Below the pieces are notes generated by a model that was not told the origin of the DNA, ran no database searches, and saw only the letters and a program-made list of their open reading frames with translations. Below, piece by piece: positions 27,620-36,096 of a DNA stretch of 64,000 nt. The stretch spans positions 782,435 through 846,434 of the forward strand of contig PMTM01000006.1 of assembly GCA_003167365.1 (NCBI GenBank), in the 5' to 3' direction. A program made the translations under genes and the position numbers. Position 1 is the stretch's first letter; every line of letters begins with the position of its first letter. The stretch is from Spartobacteria bacterium. GTDB lineage: Bacteria > Verrucomicrobiota > Verrucomicrobiia > Chthoniobacterales > UBA10450.

Positions 27620-28531
27620 ATGAGAACGTCACCGAATCCTTCAAAGCCGTCTCCAAAAGTTGTCGTTTCGCGCGATAAAGATGCTGCGGAGCATCGGAGT
27701 CTGGAGGACGGACGACGCATCATCCGCTCGACGACACGACTGCTCGGGCAACCAGTCGTGCTCGTTTCGATGCATCCGCGTGCAAAGACACCGCGCTTTC
27801 GAAAGTTCCAGACCTTCACGCTCGACCTAATGCAGGACGAGCAGTTCATCGCCTGCATCGGAAGACCTAACTGCAACGTCGCTGTGCTACTCGGCAAAGC
27901 GAGTAGAGGACTGTGCACGTTCGACTTCGACGACGATCGGAACGCAGAAATGTTTCTTCGGCTGAACGAGCCATTCCAAGAGACGCTAATGACCACCGCG
28001 CGACGCGGCCGGAACTTGTGGTTTGTTGTCGATGGCGAATACCCTCGCAGCTTCGACGTAAGAGATGACGAGGGCCACAACTGCGTAGAGTTCCGAGCAG
28101 ACGGACGGCTGACAATCATTTACGGCACGCACCCTTGCGGATACTCATATCGTTTGTTGCACAGGGCGTACCCGATCAGATGCAGATGGAGCGATGTGAA
28201 TTGGCCGTTTGAGTGGGAGGAGCAACTACCTCGCACAAATGCGCCACGCGACATCGTTGATAGACTGCGATGTGCAGCGACCGAGGAATATCCGCAATCA
28301 CCGCGGTTGGACTTCGCGAAACTCTCGAGCCTTGCACCTCGAAAGGACGGCTCCTACAACGCACGATGTCCTGCTTGCGCCGAGCAAGGTCGAGACACTT
28401 TGGGAAATCACCTGATCATATTTCCAAACGGTTCATTTGCGTGCGTCATCTTCCCGCACAGCGTGAAAGGTTCGATAAAGCATCGGGCAACGACACAACG
28501 ACTGGCCGGAACCGAAGGTCGCGGCCGCTAG
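27620..28531 (+). CDS. primase-like protein (AEP/prim-pol fold) with zinc ribbon
   Basis: A protein of 303 aa. The archaeo-eukaryotic primase core is suggested by motif I TFDFDDD (D102, D104), a motif II region TTARRGRNLWFVV (the usual SxH is replaced, with R-x-N at the place) and motif III CVEFRADGRLTIIYGTHP (acidic residue before the conserved strand and turn). The C-terminal ~60 residues form a CHC2-like zinc ribbon: CPAC, then GNHLIIFPNGSFAC and a late His. Such proteins lay down primers for replication of plasmids and viruses. The missing histidine in motif II is odd and needs checking. The gene follows the family-B polymerase by 351 bp. Confidence 0.78.
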   Translation: MRTSPNPSKPSPKVVVSRDKDAAEHRSLEDGRRIIRSTTRLLGQPVVLVSMHPRAKTPRFRKFQTFTLDLMQDEQFIACIGRPNCNVAVLLGKASRGLCTFDFDDDRNAEMFLRLNEPFQETLMTTARRGRNLWFVVDGEYPRSFDVRDDEGHNCVEFRADGRLTIIYGTHPCGYSYRLLHRAYPIRCRWSDVNWPFEWEEQLPRTNAPRDIVDRLRCAATEEYPQSPRLDFAKLSSLAPRKDGSYNARCPACAEQGRDTLGNHLIIFPNGSFACVIFPHSVKGSIKHRATTQRLAGTEGRGR

Positions 28532-28542
28532 AATGCGACGGT

Positions 28543-30480
28543 CTAATCTTCGCCGGTGATGTGCTCCAAAGGGTTGTCTGCGATTGCGTTGATTACTTCA
28601 ATCCGTCTAGCATCTGAATCGAAGACAAACGCATACCAATGAGAGCCGTCACCTTCTTTCGGACAATTTAACCTTAACTCATTTCCATCGACTCGAAACA
28701 TGACTTCCGCTCCGCAGCCAGCTAGCGGCGCGTCTTTTGAGTAGTTCGTAACCACACAGTGATATTTTCCCTTTAACCAACGCGCAATTTGAATGTTCTC
28801 AGTACAGTTGCCGGTCCGTAGATCATTGTCCAACAATGCCCAAGGCGAGGCTTCGATATCCCCTCGCTCCGAATAACAAATCTCAATTGTTTCGCCTTCG
28901 CTGGCGATGAAGAGATGCAAATCCAAGTCTGATGGATTAGCGCCCCAAGAAAGACTGATCCTTCCGCCGGTATCGGTCGTCGCCTCCGGTCCGACTGTCT
29001 TTAACGACTTGTCAATCGGTCCATAGCGATCCCTCAAGGCCCTTTGTACCGTTTCTCCAAATGTCTGAAGGGCTGCACAGGATCCCGGCTTCATTTCTCC
29101 TATAATGCTGGTTCGTCCCCGGAAAGTTTGATCCACAAGATCCAGGATGTTCTGTCTCACTTTTCCATAGTTCACTAGGACGACGTGAGCACTCGGCCGT
29201 CCCTTGGCGTAATCGGTTAAAGCATGCGCAAATTTCTTCGCTGACGCTGCACGGTACTGTTTGCATTCTACTATCAAAATTGACGCCGCGACATCGGTTA
29301 TCGGATCTGTAATCAACGTGTAGTCGGGTTGGATTGCCCGCTTTCGCCCGGAGCCAATCGGACCTTTTAAAGGGGACCGCAACTCTGCCCACACGTGCAA
29401 GGCAGGATCTAAAGATCGAACTGTCGCTAAATGAGTTCCTGAGAAAGCGAAGACTAGGGCGTCATTGATGGTATGAACCTTGACGGACCACTCGGAGAGC
29501 GCATCGAGGATCTGCGTTGACACCCATGCGGAATAAAGTTCGTGACGGCGTTGCCAAACCGGGAGCTTCAAAAATTCCTCAAGCTGCCGTTCAAGACTGG
29601 TCCCCTTGTATTGACGGGTGCTGAGCATTGCAAACACCTTGTCAAGGGCTACGACCAACGCGGAGCTCTCGCGCTCTTGCTCGATACTGGGAAGCGACGA
29701 GATCTGCTCCACTTTGCTATATATGCCACGCGCCAGTGAACCGGCCCACAGATCATGATCGATTCTTCCAAGGAGATTTGCCGGCCAAAAATCGTGTTGT
29801 TCTTCGGGTTCGTCACTGGTCGAAGATTTCCTAGATTCTTCAAAAGCTCGCCTGTGAAGTTTATTACGGTTGCGGCCAAACTTAGTGCTTTCCTGGACGA
29901 CACTGCTCCAAACCGACCATGTTCTCTGCAATCGGTCGTCCAGATCCGGCGTGCCCGTATGCGGTAATGGCGGCAAGAAATTAGGCCAAAATCCCTGGTC
30001 GTACTCACTTAACCATCGTTTCATACCCGGATCGCGGACTTGCGCGTCCATGGTGCGAACAACTTCGTTGAGAGCCCACAGAGTGTTGTGATTCCAAACG
30101 TTGACCACAAACACCCTTTCAACTTTTCGCCATGTCTCTGCCCAGGCACGAAAGTGCTCAAGATCAAACTTGAGTGCTGGGATGTCTTTCCCGAAGTCGA
30201 ATTGCACCTCAAGATTCTGCTTGGTTTCCTTTGCTCCCGCCTTCGCAAACATCGCGAGCAAGTCAACCATCATTGCAGCATAAGGTTGTGCAGCCCGAAA
30301 AAACGCGATTAAGAAATCCTCAGTGGTCACTGCCTTCTTTTTTAGCGCCGATCCTACGTCTCCTGGGGGCAGCGCCAGTTTCGCCCTGATCTCGTCGATC
30401 AAATCTTCATCATAAAGTCTTAAATCGGCACCACCGTGCTTAATTAGAAATTTCCAAACATCTATCGCCGTGTTTAGCAT
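28543..30480 (-). CDS. PD-(D/E)xK nuclease fused to a YfaP/DUF2135-like domain
   Basis: A protein of 645 aa. The N-terminal ~330 residues are helical and unrecognised. A restriction-nuclease-like core lies at ~380-440: QPDYTL (D386) and ILIVECKQYR (E405-x-K407), followed by HVVLVNYG. From ~500 a beta-sandwich resembles YfaP-type domains: LSWGANPSDLDLHLF, LDNDLRTGNCTENI and KYHCVVTNYS. The combination suggests a DNA-cutting effector with a binding or sensing domain at the C-terminus. It converges with the primase gene and is divergent from the SIR2-HerA pair across a 556-bp gap. A defence function is inferred from the motifs and neighbours. Confidence 0.78.
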   Translation of the reverse strand: MLNTAIDVWKFLIKHGGADLRLYDEDLIDEIRAKLALPPGDVGSALKKKAVTTEDFLIAFFRAAQPYAAMMVDLLAMFAKAGAKETKQNLEVQFDFGKDIPALKFDLEHFRAWAETWRKVERVFVVNVWNHNTLWALNEVVRTMDAQVRDPGMKRWLSEYDQGFWPNFLPPLPHTGTPDLDDRLQRTWSVWSSVVQESTKFGRNRNKLHRRAFEESRKSSTSDEPEEQHDFWPANLLGRIDHDLWAGSLARGIYSKVEQISSLPSIEQERESSALVVALDKVFAMLSTRQYKGTSLERQLEEFLKLPVWQRRHELYSAWVSTQILDALSEWSVKVHTINDALVFAFSGTHLATVRSLDPALHVWAELRSPLKGPIGSGRKRAIQPDYTLITDPITDVAASILIVECKQYRAASAKKFAHALTDYAKGRPSAHVVLVNYGKVRQNILDLVDQTFRGRTSIIGEMKPGSCAALQTFGETVQRALRDRYGPIDKSLKTVGPEATTDTGGRISLSWGANPSDLDLHLFIASEGETIEICYSERGDIEASPWALLDNDLRTGNCTENIQIARWLKGKYHCVVTNYSKDAPLAGCGAEVMFRVDGNELRLNCPKEGDGSHWYAFVFDSDARRIEVINAIADNPLEHITGED

Positions 30481-31036
30481 TGTGGATGTCGATGCTCTTT
30501 ACGTTGTTTCAAGGGTCTGCGAACAGTGGCATTTATTGCTTGCAGTCGAAGACGCAACGCGACCCTTAACAGCAGTGGAATCGCGGTTCGGCGATGGCTC
30601 TATCGCGTCGGACGGGATCTGAAATAAAAGGCGCGGGGGGCCGCTTTTCGGCTGGAGGGCTCATGACTGCAATAATTGAAAGTCTGCGCGGAAAGTCGAG
30701 AAGATTTCCGCCTTTTAGAAGCACACTTCCTCTGCGTTTGTATCACTCATAGGGACGGGATGCATCTACGTCGCATTACGCTGGACTAACTTTTCAAAGA
30801 CAGATATAACTTAGGCTTCAAATTGTTCTGGGGGGAACAAACGCCGCCCTTCACTGTTTCCCCATTGGTTCTTTGGGGGGCGGCGACTCTCTTTAAAGCC
30901 TATGCACGAGAAACCGTCTTGACGGACACGATCCTGCAGCACCGCGCCGATTGCGTCCGCGAGAGTCTTCGTGGTATTCTTACCGAACGGTGCGCGAGCC
31001 TCGACGCGCTGTTTCACCAACTATGACCTCCCAGCC
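30481..31036. other. intergenic region before SIR2-HerA
   Basis: A 556-bp region without a convincing gene. It holds an inverted repeat cgccgccc (30842-30849) / gggcggcg (30878-30885) in a G-rich setting, and the divergent promoters are expected here. A 69-codon minus-strand frame (30811-31020) has no recognisable content. Confidence 0.5.
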
Positions 31037-32176
31037 ATGAAGTTCCTCGGCGTATCAGCCTCAAACGATTGGGCGTCTCTAAACCCAACCGAGAATCCAG
31101 ACTTTGCTTCTGTTCGTTCGAGACTGGAGCGCGCTCTCTCGGATGTCATGCTGTCAGAAAACCTTATCGTTCTGACTGGCTTAGGCACTTCACTCTGCTT
31201 AAAAGATTCTAACGGGAAAGTTCTTGCGCCGACAATGAGCGATCTGTGGGACTCCGCAAAACAAAAAGCTGGAGAGCAGTTCGAATCTGTGAAGACCAAG
31301 GTTCATTACTCTGCGGCCGAGAGCGGTGACAACATTGAACATCTCCTTTCGCGTTGCCAAATGTCTGAAAAGTTAAATCACGACCCGGAGGTTGAAAAAT
31401 TCGTTAGTGAAACCGAGGCCCTTATTGTGGAAAAGTGCCGGTTCGTCGATGCCGCAGTCAATCTAAGCGCTCACGAAGCATTCCTGCGAAAAATTGCGCG
31501 GCGTTCTACGCGATTACCACGCGTTGAACTTTTCACTACCAACTACGATCTCAGCTTTGAAGGTGCCGCGAGTAATTCCCGATTCATTGTTATTGATGGA
31601 TTTTCTCATGTTCAGCCGCAGGAATTTGATGCCGCACTGTTCTCGTACGACCTAGTTCGGCGAAAGAACTCCAGCGAGCTTCCTGAATTCGTACCGAATG
31701 TGTTTCATCTCTATAAACTGCACGGCTCACTCGACTGGGAACGTCAAGAGGGGCGCGTAATTAAGGAGCCCAAGACGAAGAAACCACTCATTATTTTTCC
31801 ACGCGAGAGCAAATTCGAATCATCTTACGATCAGCCATTTCTTGAATTGATGGCTCGGTTTCAATCTGGATTACGTGAAGCCAATACCGGATTGCTGATT
31901 ATCGGCTACGGTTTCAACGATCATCACATAACGCAGCCGATCCTTTCCGCAATTAGATCGAACATCGGTCTGAAGGCCATTATTGTTGATCCGGCTGCGG
32001 AGCAGTCGACTAACTCGATTTTAAGAAGTGCACGCGATCTCGTTTCGAACGGCGATACCCGCGTCTCCCTCGCCGCCGTGGATTTTGAACAACTCGTAAC
32101 TTTTGTCCCGGATCTTGTTGCCGCGACCGAGGAAGAAACTCACCTTGACCGAGTTCGTAAAATTCAAGCGGGATGA
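31037..32176 (+). CDS. SIR2-domain NAD-hydrolase-type defence protein
   Basis: About 379 aa from the ATG at 31037 (MKFLGVSASNDW). The SIR2 fold is marked by VLTGLGTSL (residues ~45-53, nucleotide loop), PTMSDLW, the TTNYDLSFE motif, KLHGSLDW and LIIGYGFNDHHI. In SIR2-HerA (Nezha) systems the SIR2 subunit depletes NAD+ or cuts nucleic acids when phage infection activates the complex with the HerA ATPase. Here the gene overlaps herA by four bases (ATGA), the expected arrangement. In-frame starts upstream give no recognisable sequence, so 31037 is preferred. Confidence 0.93.
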   Translation: MKFLGVSASNDWASLNPTENPDFASVRSRLERALSDVMLSENLIVLTGLGTSLCLKDSNGKVLAPTMSDLWDSAKQKAGEQFESVKTKVHYSAAESGDNIEHLLSRCQMSEKLNHDPEVEKFVSETEALIVEKCRFVDAAVNLSAHEAFLRKIARRSTRLPRVELFTTNYDLSFEGAASNSRFIVIDGFSHVQPQEFDAALFSYDLVRRKNSSELPEFVPNVFHLYKLHGSLDWERQEGRVIKEPKTKKPLIIFPRESKFESSYDQPFLELMARFQSGLREANTGLLIIGYGFNDHHITQPILSAIRSNIGLKAIIVDPAAEQSTNSILRSARDLVSNGDTRVSLAAVDFEQLVTFVPDLVAATEEETHLDRVRKIQAG

Positions 32177-33894
32177 CTACCGCGTTGCCAATTTATCCGT
32201 TCGAGCATCAGCGGTGCATCGGAACGATATGTGAAGTTGGACCCAGTTCGGCAAAGGTGAATTTGCCTTATGCGGCGTCTCTCGATGGCCAATGGCTATA
32301 CGGAAATCGATTGGGTGCCGGTGAGGTCGGAGAATTCATCATTATCGAATCCGGAGATACAGGAATATTTGGGAGGCTTGTCAGTATAAAACTTCCAGAG
32401 CGCGACCGGTTATCTGTTGAACCTGGTTCCGGTAAACACGACGCCCACCCGATTGGCACAGCGCAATTGCTCACAACAATCGCGTTGAAAAATGGCGAAG
32501 TAACGGGTGGGATTGCACAACATCCCCGACTTGGTAGCTGCGTATATGCAGCACATCCATTGCTATTGAAATGGCTTGCAGAGAGAACTGGCAGTGGGAA
32601 TCCGACCGTAGTTTTTGAGCTAGCTACCTTGCCATCTGCAGGTGAAATCCCCGTAATTTTTACACCAGAGCAATTGTTCGGACATCACTGCGCGATACTT
32701 GGAGCGACCGGAGGAGGCAAGAGTTGGACGATCGCCCGAATTCTCGAACAGGCAATGAAGCAAAACGCTAAGGTTATCTTATTTGATGCGACGGGTGAAT
32801 TTCACACGCTCGGATCGGGAGTCCACAATGTCTACGTTGGCGCAACTTCTGCGCCCGAGGCCTTAGCTACAGAAGTGGTGGTTCCTTATTTCCAGCTCAC
32901 GGAAGCTGACCTTTTCGCGTTATTTAAACCCAGCGGACAAACCCAAGCGCCCAAACTTAGGGCTGCGATGAAGAGTTTGAAACTGGCCAAAGTAGATCCC
33001 AATTTGGCGTCGGAGGGTGTGCTTGTGAAAGTAAACAAGAATCGAGCGGCTTTCGAATCGAGTAATCGAACACACGCTACGACGCTTGAAAACCCGCAAG
33101 CAGATTTCGATATTTCGAATTTAGTCCGCCAAATTGACGCTGAGTGTGTGTGGCCAACGAGCCAACGCGACTCTTCGAGCTGGGGCGGACCGGACGAACA
33201 GGCTCGAAGTTATTGCGTAACGCTACTCGCCCGGATTGAAGACATGCTTCAATCAAACGAAATGGCCTGCATTTTTCAACCTGTGGGTAAGCGATCGTTA
33301 TTTACTGAGATTGAGCAATTTCTCTCCAGGGACAATGAACCAGTGATGCGAATCTCGATGAAATTTCTCAGCTTCCAGCAAAATGTTAGAGAAATTGCCG
33401 CTAATGCCGTCGCGCGCTCACTGCTGACATTGGCTCGTCAATCGCGGTTCGAAAGTCGTCCAACGTTGGTAATCCTGGACGAGGCCCATCAATTCTTAAA
33501 TAAGTCGTTGGGTGATGAAAGTAATAGATACGCGTTGGAAGCATTCGGGCTCATAGCAAAGGAAGGCCGAAAGTTCTGTTTGACCATCTGTATTGCTACT
33601 CAGCGCCCACGAGATATTCCTGAAGATGTTCTGAGTCAGATGGGCACGTTGATAGTTCATAGACTTACGAATGACCGAGATCGAGAGGTCGTAGAGCGTG
33701 CTTCCGGTGAGATTGACCGGACAGCGGCAGCATTTCTTCCGACACTTGCTCCTGGGCAGGCAGTAATCATCGGCGTTGATTTCCCCATTCCTCTAACAAT
33801 TCAAATCTGCAAACCTCAGCATGAACCAGATTCTAGAGGGCCAAATTATCAAACATGCTGGGACGCATCGGCTACGTCGCCATCGGAATCGTAG
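32173..33894 (+). CDS. herA: HerA-type hexameric ATPase/translocase
   Basis: A protein of 573 aa. The N-terminal HAS-barrel is followed by Walker A ILGATGGGKSWT (residues ~176-186), Walker B LVILDEAHQFL, and the HerA/FtsK arginine and sensor region CIATQRPRDIPEDVLSQMGT, then HRLTNDRDREVV. HerA forms a hexameric ring and in this context assembles with SIR2 into a supramolecular anti-phage complex. Start overlaps the SIR2 stop (ATGA). Length and motifs are complete, so the system looks functional. Confidence 0.93.
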   Translation: MTTALPIYPFEHQRCIGTICEVGPSSAKVNLPYAASLDGQWLYGNRLGAGEVGEFIIIESGDTGIFGRLVSIKLPERDRLSVEPGSGKHDAHPIGTAQLLTTIALKNGEVTGGIAQHPRLGSCVYAAHPLLLKWLAERTGSGNPTVVFELATLPSAGEIPVIFTPEQLFGHHCAILGATGGGKSWTIARILEQAMKQNAKVILFDATGEFHTLGSGVHNVYVGATSAPEALATEVVVPYFQLTEADLFALFKPSGQTQAPKLRAAMKSLKLAKVDPNLASEGVLVKVNKNRAAFESSNRTHATTLENPQADFDISNLVRQIDAECVWPTSQRDSSSWGGPDEQARSYCVTLLARIEDMLQSNEMACIFQPVGKRSLFTEIEQFLSRDNEPVMRISMKFLSFQQNVREIAANAVARSLLTLARQSRFESRPTLVILDEAHQFLNKSLGDESNRYALEAFGLIAKEGRKFCLTICIATQRPRDIPEDVLSQMGTLIVHRLTNDRDREVVERASGEIDRTAAAFLPTLAPGQAVIIGVDFPIPLTIQICKPQHEPDSRGPNYQTCWDASATSPSES

Positions 33895-33923
33895 TTCTGA
33901 CGTAAGTCGCGTCAGCGCTATCG

Positions 33924-34319
33924 CTAAGACAACGCGAGATCAGTCTCCGCCATCTGACCCTGCACGTTAACGCTCAGGGTATGCGCTCGTATGTCTGACG
34001 TTACATAGCCGAACGTTTTCCAAAATTCGAAACCCTGGCCGAGAACTACGCCCAATACGAGGACAAGCAATGTGAACCCTCGATCTCCCCACACGTTTCT
34101 TTGTTGGTTCTCCATTGCCGCGAAAATCTCCGCCCGCATCTTCCTGGCTGGCGTCGACATATAACCGGTCATCGAGGTTAACCTAGGATTCATCCTGCGG
34201 CATATCTGAATACATTGAGGCAGGTGTGGACCTATGCGGCGCGCCAAGTGAAATTTCAGTCCCGCTTGCGCAATCACCCCGCTGCGCGCAGCCTCATTAC
34301 GTGAAAACAGGTTCAACAC
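33924..34319 (-). CDS. possible small membrane protein
   Basis: Up to 131 codons; a likelier product starts further in (MRAEIFAAMENQ...), ~65 aa, with one membrane helix (FTLLVLVLGVVLGQGF). The longer form would overlap the DUF2971 gene start on the other strand. No family is recognised. It is listed because the 331-bp gap 33895-34225 otherwise holds nothing. Confidence 0.3.
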   Translation of the reverse strand: MLNLFSRNEAARSGVIAQAGLKFHLARRIGPHLPQCIQICRRMNPRLTSMTGYMSTPARKMRAEIFAAMENQQRNVWGDRGFTLLVLVLGVVLGQGFEFWKTFGYVTSDIRAHTLSVNVQGQMAETDLALS

Positions 34320-35077
34320 CTCCAGCGATCCTCTACAAATATCTCGACGAGTCCGGCGCGCAGACCTTTCTCGCCAAGCCGCAGTTACGATTTACAAAAT
34401 TCATCGACCTCGATGATGTCCTCGACACAATGCCTGGCTTCACTCCGCAAAGCGGTGATCAGGCGCGCATCAATGCGATAGAACGGGTGAGTCGAAATCC
34501 GCTTGAATCAATATCGATAAAACACCAACTCATCTTTTTTGAAGAACTTGGTATGCTCTCAACATCATATCTAGAAGAGTTGATGCGTGAGGTCATCAAG
34601 GACCAAGGCGAGTTTCCCTATGTATGTTCTCTATCCGCCGAGCCGGGTTCTCTCGCAATGTGGTCGCTGTATGCCCAGCGGCATGCGGGAATTGTTTTTG
34701 GAATAAGTTCGCGTTGTGACCGTTTGATTGCGGATAAGGAACGCGAACTGCAACAGATGGTTTACTCGCCGGATCGTCCAAACACGCCCTTCAACAATCC
34801 TAAATTTGAAGATGTTATTTCAGCTCTTTGGACGAAGGGAACGGATTGGGAGCATCAACAAGAATGGAGAATTCTGGCAGAGAACGGAGCCACTGATTAT
34901 CTGATGCGCGGCGAGGTGAAGGAAGTCATTTTCGGTTATCGCTACGCTCCCAAGGTTACGGGCGATAAAGCAGAGCACATGAAGCGAGAGGTGTTTCAGC
35001 AAACAAAGTTCTTCGATGCGTTTCCAAGTCCGGTGGAACACAAGATGATAGCCCGCCCAATAGAAGCGGATCGCTAG
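34226..35077 (+). CDS. DUF2971-family protein
   Basis: A protein of up to 283 aa from a GTG at 34226; a GTG at 34301 (VKTGSTPP) is an equally plausible start and would remove an unstructured leader. The family pattern is visible: LYKYLDE at the start of the domain, LRFTKFIDLDDVLD, CSLSAEPGSLAMWSLYAQRHAGIVFG, then the late WEHQQEWRIL and EVIFGYRYAP. DUF2971 proteins are often found in defence islands and near abortive-infection genes, but their biochemical role is not established. It follows SIR2-HerA on the same strand after a 331-bp gap, so it is probably a separate unit. Confidence 0.78.
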   Translation: MDLCGAPSEISVPLAQSPRCAQPHYVKTGSTPPAILYKYLDESGAQTFLAKPQLRFTKFIDLDDVLDTMPGFTPQSGDQARINAIERVSRNPLESISIKHQLIFFEELGMLSTSYLEELMREVIKDQGEFPYVCSLSAEPGSLAMWSLYAQRHAGIVFGISSRCDRLIADKERELQQMVYSPDRPNTPFNNPKFEDVISALWTKGTDWEHQQEWRILAENGATDYLMRGEVKEVIFGYRYAPKVTGDKAEHMKREVFQQTKFFDAFPSPVEHKMIARPIEADR

Positions 35078-35140
35078 ACGGACGATGACCCAGAATCACG
35101 CAATGCAGCGTCGGATGACCGACGATGAGTCTCGCCGCGG

Positions 35141-35791
35141 TCAGCCTCCAAATCGAAGGCTTTTTGGCCGCGACCTCTCAGCATCATATCCAAGCTGAAG
35201 GTATCTCACGAGCTCTTGAAAGTCCCCGCAAACTGCGCCGGTGTGATAGGTGGATTCTACATTTGAAAAAAAACAATCAAACGCGCTCAGAAAGTCGACG
35301 ATCATTTTGCCCAATTGTCTCATTGCAGAGATAGTAATTCCTTCTCCGATCTTCATGCGGGGCGGCAGATAAACCTCTGATGAAGAATGGGCGAGTTTCT
35401 TGTGACGGTATTTTTGCATCGGTTGAACAGCCTTCTCAATTGCGGGCCATTTTTCGCGCAATGCTATTTCCAGTTTCGAATATTTTGAGGCTCGGAGTGT
35501 CGCAAGTAAGCCAAGAAGGGTTACATTTTGCTGGCGATTTTTTCGCGCGCCGCTTTCTCTTTGGGCCGTCATGCGCGTAAACAACAAAACGATATGGTTC
35601 ACTAGCAATTCCTGATATTGAATAAAAAAGCCTGGCGCTGTCTCATTTAAAACCTTTATCCTTGCTGGCTCATATAACCACGCCAGCTCATCAATAAGAC
35701 TAAGCGCCTCGCTTATCGCCCCTCCTAGATGCGCATACGTGTGCCGGAATTTCAGAGGGATTCGTGGGTCAGGTTTAAGTCGCCTAGCCAT
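35141..35791 (-). CDS. AbiU2/HEPN-like protein
   Basis: About 216 aa from the ATG at 35791 (MARRLKPDPR); an upstream in-frame start at 35827 is possible. The protein is all-helical and contains MQKYRHKKLAHSS, an R-x5-H arrangement like the HEPN ribonuclease motif and matching the AbiU2-type helix pair. Proteins of this type act in abortive infection or as toxin halves. No antitoxin gene is adjacent; the DUF2971 gene converges with it. Function is inferred from the motif. Confidence 0.65.
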   Translation of the reverse strand: MARRLKPDPRIPLKFRHTYAHLGGAISEALSLIDELAWLYEPARIKVLNETAPGFFIQYQELLVNHIVLLFTRMTAQRESGARKNRQQNVTLLGLLATLRASKYSKLEIALREKWPAIEKAVQPMQKYRHKKLAHSSSEVYLPPRMKIGEGITISAMRQLGKMIVDFLSAFDCFFSNVESTYHTGAVCGDFQELVRYLQLGYDAERSRPKSLRFGG

Positions 35792-35979
35792 CGAAACGGA
35801 GGTTCCAAAGCGTATTACCGACAGCACAGCAAATCAATTCCTTTACAGAAGACTTCGCCAACTCAACCCTTCGCTGGACAACCTGTGGACAAGTCCCGTG
35901 GACATCGTTGCGCAGCAATGCGCTGATTTGCACACCCGGCGTCGAGTTACCAGCACCTCTATATAATAAGAGCAGCGAG

Positions 35980-36035
35980 TGGAGCCGACGACGGGATTCG
36001 AACCCGTGACCTACGGTTTACGAAACCATTGCTCT
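35980..36035 (-). tRNA. partial tRNA-Thr(CGT), 3' part only (integration scar)
   Basis: On the minus strand the segment reads AGAGC (3' side of the D stem), an anticodon arm ATGGT-TTCGTAA-ACCGT with anticodon CGT, a variable loop, a T arm ACGGG-TTCGAAT-CCCGT, the 3' acceptor strand CGTCGGC, a discriminator T and an encoded CCA. The 5' acceptor strand and the 5' D arm are missing: beyond 36035 the sequence is unrelated. This is the form left when an element integrates at the 3' half of a tRNA gene. By the usual logic the element then lies to the right. Confidence 0.8.
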
Positions 36036-36096
36036 GATATCGCGGACAGCGGCCGGCGGGAGCTGACATCACGACACTTGCCATTTCTTCCTCACT

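Noticed and set aside
30811..31020. 69-codon minus-strand frame before SIR2
   Set aside because: No recognisable motif; it overlaps the expected promoter region of SIR2-HerA and part of it lies in a G-rich inverted repeat. Possibly a remnant, but not supportable.
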